From NCBI RefSeq assembly GCF_018687715.1, contig NC_056754.1, positions 12,670,501 through 12,734,500 of the forward strand: a stretch of DNA of 64,000 bases, in the 5' to 3' direction. The position numbers and the translations under genes were made by a program. The notes under the pieces are model-generated. The model was not told the origin of the DNA and did no database searches. It worked only from the letters and a program-made list of their open reading frames with translations. Origin of the DNA: Carya illinoinensis. Its lineage: Eukaryota > Streptophyta > Magnoliopsida > Fagales > Juglandaceae. Of the stretch, positions 58,934 to 64,000 are shown in pieces. Positions within the stretch are counted from its first letter, which is position 1. Every line of letters begins with the position of its first letter.

Positions 58934-61842
58934 TGTGACACCCCCAAATTTCGTTTGGGATCGGACAGACATTTGAAGCGTCGAGACAGGCAACACAAGG
59001 TTACCTGCTCCTGTTCATGACATATAAGATGCAATATTCTTAACATGCATCTAACATTATGTAATATTCGTAACGGATAAATTTTTTTCTTTAACAATAC
59101 CATGTACCAAATTAAAAATATCTTAAATGCTTAAAACATATTTCATATATAAAGACCCATTGAATAATTAAGATCACAACATTAGTAAAAAATGTTTATG
59201 ATCCAAAAAGTACTGGAGATGTAACTCCATCATACAAGTAGTAATTTATGTTAACTACTATATTAACATTGACGTCGCATTGTCGCTCAGTCAACTGTGT
59301 CTAGTTGGTCAGTTCCTGATTCTCTTTCATGTCCTGTAACAAAATCTACCATTCGGGATGAATGGTAGTTGGGACTACCACAATGAGATTTGATTACAAA
59401 TCTCAATAAGTTAACAAAAAACTTCCACACAATCTAATGATGCATGGATGATAGTAAAAGTATGAATGCATAATCAAATTCATAAGTAATTAAAACATAA
59501 CTTGATGTATAATATAGCATAACTGACATAACTTAAATTGAAACGTGAACTGAACTTGACTTGACATGAACTTAATCTAAAACTTGACTTAACATGAACT
59601 TGCTCTGAAACTTAACTTTAACTGCTTAAATATATACTCCACAGTTGTTGTGGCCCCATGTATTCTACATGTCACAGTGTAGTTAAATACATAATCCACA
59701 GTTGTTGTAGCCTCATGTATTCTACGTGTTACAATTGCTGTGTTTCACGTGATGTATGCGTCACAATTGTTGTGACCCCATACTTCGTGTGTCACAGTTG
59801 TTGTGGATCCCACAAAATTGAATGTAACTCAAGATGAAACGTGACTGGAATACGAAAGGACAGAAGCCCTGATGTAACATAACGTAACTTGAACATAACT
59901 TGAAATACATGATCAACTCAAGATAGGGTTATATCGTAACATGACTTAAACATGTAACATACAATATTTCATAATATGATATCACATGTAACAGAAATAT
60001 AAATAACATGAAATACTTGCAACAGTAAACATGATATGACATACATGTAATAGATGGCATATTTAACATTATGTACTTGCAATATATGACAAAATATCTT
60101 GTGTAACAGATGAAACTCATGACAAAATAAATTCTGTGTAACAGATAAATATGTGATAACTTAGTATGACATGACATATATGATAACATACATACATACA
60201 ATATAGTTCCTTTACTTAGCACATATACACAGTAGACTGCTAGTAAGTTAAAATCTAACTTATATTGATCTTCGCGTTTCTTATAAAAATTCAAGCGCGA
60301 TCACGAGGAACTGTAATTAGTGATTCTAAAAGTTAGAACTAAATCACTAATAATTTGAAATATAAAAAAATACTAACTTAAGAGTAAAATTTTCATTTAC
60401 CCTCTACATGCAAGAAAATGACTATTTTACCCCTAACTTAAGGGTTTTGCATGCTAACTCCAAAAGTTACCAAAATTTACATGCCTCATGTAAATTTTAT
60501 CCTAAACTTAAATATCAATTTAAAAAAATTTAAAACTAATCACAACTATTAAAACTCCATAGGCCCGAAATTCTTATATGCTATTTTCTTTTATTTTTGT
60601 TTCTAACTTGTTTTGATCAACCTTTTGATCTATGACCTATAAAGATGTGATCTTTAAACCAAACCATCACATGATTTAGAAAGATATCCTAAAATATATA
60701 TAAGCTTCTAATTCAAGATCACATGGTTAAAAATTAATCAAAATATAAATTTAGCCAAGAACATCCACACTTTGACCTATCCGAATATTTCTTTACATAA
60801 AATTTCATATCTTTAAAACTAACATCAAATATCTTCAAAATAATATTATAACATGTATATAAGATACTTAGGATCTTTCAATAAAATTATCAAGGCCATT
60901 GGAATAGGTTTAGACCACCAAAGATTTAAACTTTCTCAAAACAGAAACTATTTTTCCTCTTCCAGTTTCTAAGTTTCTAGATATAAGAAAATCTTTCATC
61001 AAAACCTTTAATCATGTAAAAATCCTTAACCAATAATCATATATACATGTTAACAATACTCCATAAAAATTTTGAACTAATATCTGTCCATTAACTTGGT
61101 CAAAAACTCAAAATATAACATATTCTCCAGTTTATCTCCCAAAATAATCTTTTTAGAGTTTAAACAATATTTGACTGACCAAATAATCTTCAAGTGGAAC
61201 AAATAAGCTATTCAAGTAAACTAGACTAAAAAAGGAACAACTTGTATGAATGAAACTTTATGATAAAACACTTACAAAAGTTTCGAAATGGGTGTGTAAA
61301 AGAACACCTAAAAGCTATCTGAGAGAGTGTTTGATATTCTTTCCATGAAAAGTGTAAAGGAAGATGATTTCATGGGGAGTGGGCTAGAGATATTTATGCA
61401 CAAGATATGGAAGAGGATGAGGCTGGAGTGAGGGTTGAGTGTAGGTCTCTCTTACCCAATAATATCTACAAAAATCAGCTCAAGATATTTTTACCCAATA
61501 ATATCCACAAAAATCAGCTCAAGATATTTTTATCCAATAATATCCACAAAAATCAGCTCAAGATATTTTTACCCAATAATATCCACGAAAATCATCTCAA
61601 AATATTTTCTAAATATGGAAAGTAGACTTAGAAGATTGAGGTAGTTAAGATCTTTCCATATGTCTAATTAAAACTTTTCTAACTATCTTTAATAATCAAA
61701 AACATACTTCTGATACCATAGTGAGTAATAACACTAACTATGTAGTTATATGGTTAATAGATTCGTAAAAACTTATGGGATCTTCATAAGATTTCTAAAA
61801 CCAATAGAAATTTTATCATTGAATTTCTAGCGGGCTGTTACA
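58934..61842 (-). mobile_element. Solo LTR (Ty3/gypsy), 2909 bp, 5-bp TSD CAAAG
   Basis: It is bounded by TGTGACACCCCC (58934) and GGGCTGTTACA (61842) and flanked by CAAAG at 58929-58933 and 61843-61847. It is the same family and orientation as 27262-30213, alignable from end to end. No interior sequence remains and LINE sequence resumes directly, so it arose by LTR-LTR recombination. The short frames inside (for example 59929-60294 and 61407-61644) are not genes. Confidence 0.95.
61455..61608. repeat. Four 39-bp tandem repeats in the solo LTR
   Basis: Units start at 61455, 61494, 61533 and 61572 and contain CAATAATATCCACAAAAATC then AGCTCAAGATATTTTTA. A degenerate form is in the other LTR near 29785-29925. 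The 39-bp unit yields a spurious 13-residue protein repeat in two plus-strand frames. Confidence 0.9.
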
Positions 61843-62850
61843 CAAAGCATTGGAACTTGGTCTTACTGAAGGAAATATTTTTAGTACCTAAGTGTGAGAC
61901 TATCTCAAGAATTCCCATCAATGTGTGCAACAATCTAGCTAGGTTGGGATGAATGTGTATTACAGATGGCAAGTTCTCAGTAAAAAGTGCTTACCACCTC
62001 GAAGGTAAATTGTTAGCAAGAAGGAGGGAATAGTCATCAAATAACATGATGAATGCAAGAATGTGGTCTAAGCTATGGAAACTTAAAATGACAAATGTTG
62101 TTAAAGAATTTCTTTGGAGAGTCAATCTAGAGTCCATTCCAACAAAACTCAATATGTTTAAGTGAAAGGTATTGGAATCCTTAAACTGTCCTATTTGTTT
62201 GACTAAACTTGAATCTATTATTCATGCTTTATGGAGTTGTACATAGATCTGCTAAGGACATTTGTGGCTCATGTTCCAGGAGATTACAAAGGTGCAGTGT
62301 GGAAGTGACTTCATTTCAGAATCTGTTATCTCATTTTTTTTCTTCAATGCCAAGTGAGGTCTTAGATGAAGTAGCAGTGACTGCATACCAGGTGTGAAGG
62401 AGAATGAATTCTTTTGTATTTGAAGAAAATTTTATGTCACCTGATAAGCTAATTCTTCAGTCTCTTCATACCTTGGAGGATTATAGAAGTTCAACGAAAG
62501 GGATTTGGGCTCAAGCAGAGGATAGTCAACACCAATTTAGACATGGGAAGCTCCAACTCCTAACACCTTCAAGATCAACTGGGACGCATCCATTGAAAAA
62601 CTTCAATTCAAAGTGAGAGTAGGAGTGATTGTTAGAGACTGTGAAAGTCGAGTGGTAGCTACACTAACATCATCAAGTGGGATATTTTCATATGCTCAGT
62701 TAGGGGAGTCAATAGCAGTGCTTAAAGATATCTTATTGTATTTTGAACTCGGGTTGCGGAAAGTAATCTTAGAAGGTGATGCTCTTTCAGCAGTTAATAC
62801 TGTAACAGTGCACAAGAGAAGTGGAGTTTAGATGGATTAATTACCTTGGT

Positions 62851-63520
62851 CCTCAATAAGTAGAAAAATGGGCTTTGTTCTCGAGTTCAAAACATTTTAG
62901 TCAATATTTGAACCGTCAAGATCGAGTTGACTATGAGGTTAATAATGCATAGAAGTCGTTGGCCAGCTGCAGCTGAAGTATATTGTATATTTATAGGATA
63001 TTCGAGCCTCGACCGCTTCATAGGCTAAGCTGGTTCTTCATCACTGGTATAGACAGATAAGATGACCGCAATGATTCCAAACGGGAGAAACTTGGTCATC
63101 CTATAAAAAGACAAGTCCATCACATTTTCATGGTGTACACACTAATTTCATCGTAGAGACACGAGTCCTCTTCGATTTCATCAAAGAAAATATCGAATCT
63201 ACACTTGTAATCGACCTTCTACTGCGCCAATAGACTAGTGTTTTTTTTTTTTTTTTCTTTTTGAGACAGTTCTATCGTTCTCAGATCCTTCTATCATTTC
63301 ACTTTCCCACAGGGAGAGAAAGAGAGATGGAGAGTCATTAGCTGTCCATCACAACCAAACAAACAATGAATGAGCTTCAAATTTGTCAAACTTTCAAAAC
63401 TTGAGATAATTGATATTTGCATCATTCCATTAATTATCCATCATATCTCAGGTCAAACCCACGGCAATCCGAGATTTCTAAACCCAGAAGGAGCGATACT
63501 GCCCTGCCGCTTGACTATCA
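62851..63520. other. End of LINE homology and spacer
   Basis: Possible LINE 3' sequence extends to about 62950. Beyond it there is a TATA-like CCTATAAAAAG near 63101 and a T run at 63241-63256, but no coding frame that I recognise. Confidence 0.3.
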
Positions 63521-64000
63521 CTGAAGTTTTGAATATTGGTGATCGTTTGGTTAGATATTAATATCAATACTGTTTTGGTGTAATATTTTGAGATTAATTA
63601 TATATTATATTTAAATATTTATATATATAAACTAACAATTAATAAAATAAATACATATATATATATATATATATATCATGCGTATATATATATAGAAGAA
63701 TTAAAAATTTATAAAATGAATATATGTTAAAAAAATCACAAACTTGAGTTGAGACATAAAAATAAAAAAAGTAAAAGAATAAATAAACTATTAAAAATAA
63801 TGGTATTTAAAAAAAAGAATGAGGTGACATATTTAAAGTTATAAAAAAATGATAATTATATAAATATATTTTATATTTTAAAATTAATTAAATACAATTT
63901 AGATTTAAAATTTACAAAAAGGTCATCTAAATATAAAAAAATTAAAAAAAAAAACTCAAAACAAAATGGGAATTGAAACACCCAATTCTAGCTTAAATTA
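63521..64000. mobile_element. MITE family copy 3, right end outside the window
   Basis: It opens near CTGAAGTTTTGAATATTGGT and matches the interior of 55417-56045 in order: ATAAACTAACAATTAATAAA, the TA-rich tract, TATATAGAAGAATT, then ATCACAAACTTGAGTT and AAATTAATTAAATACA. The right inverted repeat is not reached. Confidence 0.75.

Larger units (their letters stand above)
55155..62830 (+). pseudogene. LINE ORF2 remnant (endonuclease, RT, zf-RVT, RNase H)
   Basis: Endonuclease: KVVFLLETKCRRNKVEFIHN (~55245), then after a MITE WMLTRFYGSP and ERLDRAIGNKEW and NSDHCPLFI (~56480). Reverse transcriptase: VLANRLKYIIPYLITPTQSV (~57410), LKLDKSKAYDRVE (~57570), GIKQGDPLSPYLFV-like text (~57740) and an ADDNLLF catalytic box (~57935) preceded by an expanded CTT tract. 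KKYLGLPLYVGRNRS and IHWLSWQQL follow. Beyond the solo LTR come zf-RVT (KFSVKSAYHLEGK; KEFLWRVNLESIPTKLNMF; ICLTKLESIIHALWSC) and RNase H (KINWDASI..VGVIVRDCESRVV, ~62590). It is heavily disrupted. Confidence 0.82.
52804..62850 (+). mobile_element. Large decayed LINE (L1-type) with three nested insertions
   Basis: ORF1 (DUF4283 plus zinc knuckle), endonuclease, reverse transcriptase, zf-RVT and RNase H segments occur in correct order on the plus strand. They are interrupted by bounded elements at 53677-54568, 55417-56045 and 58934-61842, plus a smaller insert near 58503-58658. Subtracting these leaves roughly 5.5 kb, the size of a near full-length plant L1 element. Many stops and frameshifts show it is old. 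The exact 5' and 3' ends and target duplication were not found. Confidence 0.85.

Noticed and set aside
59929..60294. 121-residue minus-strand frame
   Set aside because: It is AT-rich Tyr/Ile/Cys-biased sequence lying wholly within the solo LTR.
61455..61608. Regularly spaced repeats resembling a CRISPR array
   Set aside because: The units are contiguous with no spacers, lie in a plant LTR, and there are no cas genes.
61407..61644. Plus-strand frames with a repeated 13-residue motif (NNIHKNQLKIFLP and its frame shift)
   Set aside because: They are read from the 39-bp tandem repeats inside a solo LTR; no start context, no homology and no similar frame in the other LTR copy.
1..64000. tRNA, rRNA, bacterial-type operons or defence systems
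   Set aside because: No convincing tRNA A/B box pair at proper spacing (apart from the SINE-like insert), no rRNA sequence, and no prokaryotic gene clusters were seen on either strand.

Overview
This window looks like repeat-rich nuclear DNA of a eudicot plant. It is AT-rich and carries plant transposon families (CACTA/TNP2, RICESLEEPER-type hAT, plant PIF/Harbinger, L1-type LINEs with DUF4283/zf-RVT/RNase H, long Ty3/gypsy LTRs). The two clear host genes have plant intron and family features. I favour a woody Fagales genome (Juglandaceae-like) because of the abundant short MITEs, but that is an inference from memory and not tested here.

Host genes are few. (1) A two-exon gene for a 68-residue single-pass membrane protein lies at 21679-22000 (-). 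(2) A six-coding-exon gene for a 1382-residue coiled-coil, tail-anchored protein of the PICC/PICC-like family (Arabidopsis At2g32240/At1g05320 type) lies at 40185-45983 (+), probably with a further 5'UTR exon near 37.65 kb. (3) A single-exon GRAS transcription factor of the SCARECROW-LIKE 23 type lies at 50162-51457 (-). (4) A compact orphan gene for a 142-residue coiled-coil protein lies at 30926-31354 (+), with its own TATA box, tandem upstream repeats and poly(A) signal, inside retroelement debris.

Layout: 1-7963 is most of a CACTA element transcribed leftward. Its transposase reads as three spliced exons with only one internal stop (TAG at 2814-2816). 7964-11900 is intergenic with microsatellites. 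12.0-14.1 kb is an LTR-like block. 14.1-15.2 kb is a LINE endonuclease fragment. 15.2-16.45 kb is a Harbinger transposase pseudogene split by a 427-bp hAT-type MITE. 16839-16931 is a short SINE-like insert with target duplications. 18470-20895 is a 5'-truncated LINE with a 13-bp target duplication. 23.1-24.5 kb holds two hairpin MITEs and a 228-bp tandem duplication. 24618-33069 looks like a decayed hAT element into which a gypsy element (3' LTR 27262-30213) and the orphan gene have been nested. 33-50 kb is the gene-bearing segment. 52.8-62.9 kb is one decayed LINE opened by three well-bounded insertions: a hAT MITE at 53677-54568, a second MITE at 55417-56045 and a 2.9-kb solo LTR at 58934-61842. 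The window ends in another MITE copy.

Nothing here forms a bacterial-style operon or defence system. The main biological content is a record of nested insertions with readable target duplications, one nearly intact CACTA transposase, and one unrecognised small gene. All assignments are by eye from motifs; no database search was run.
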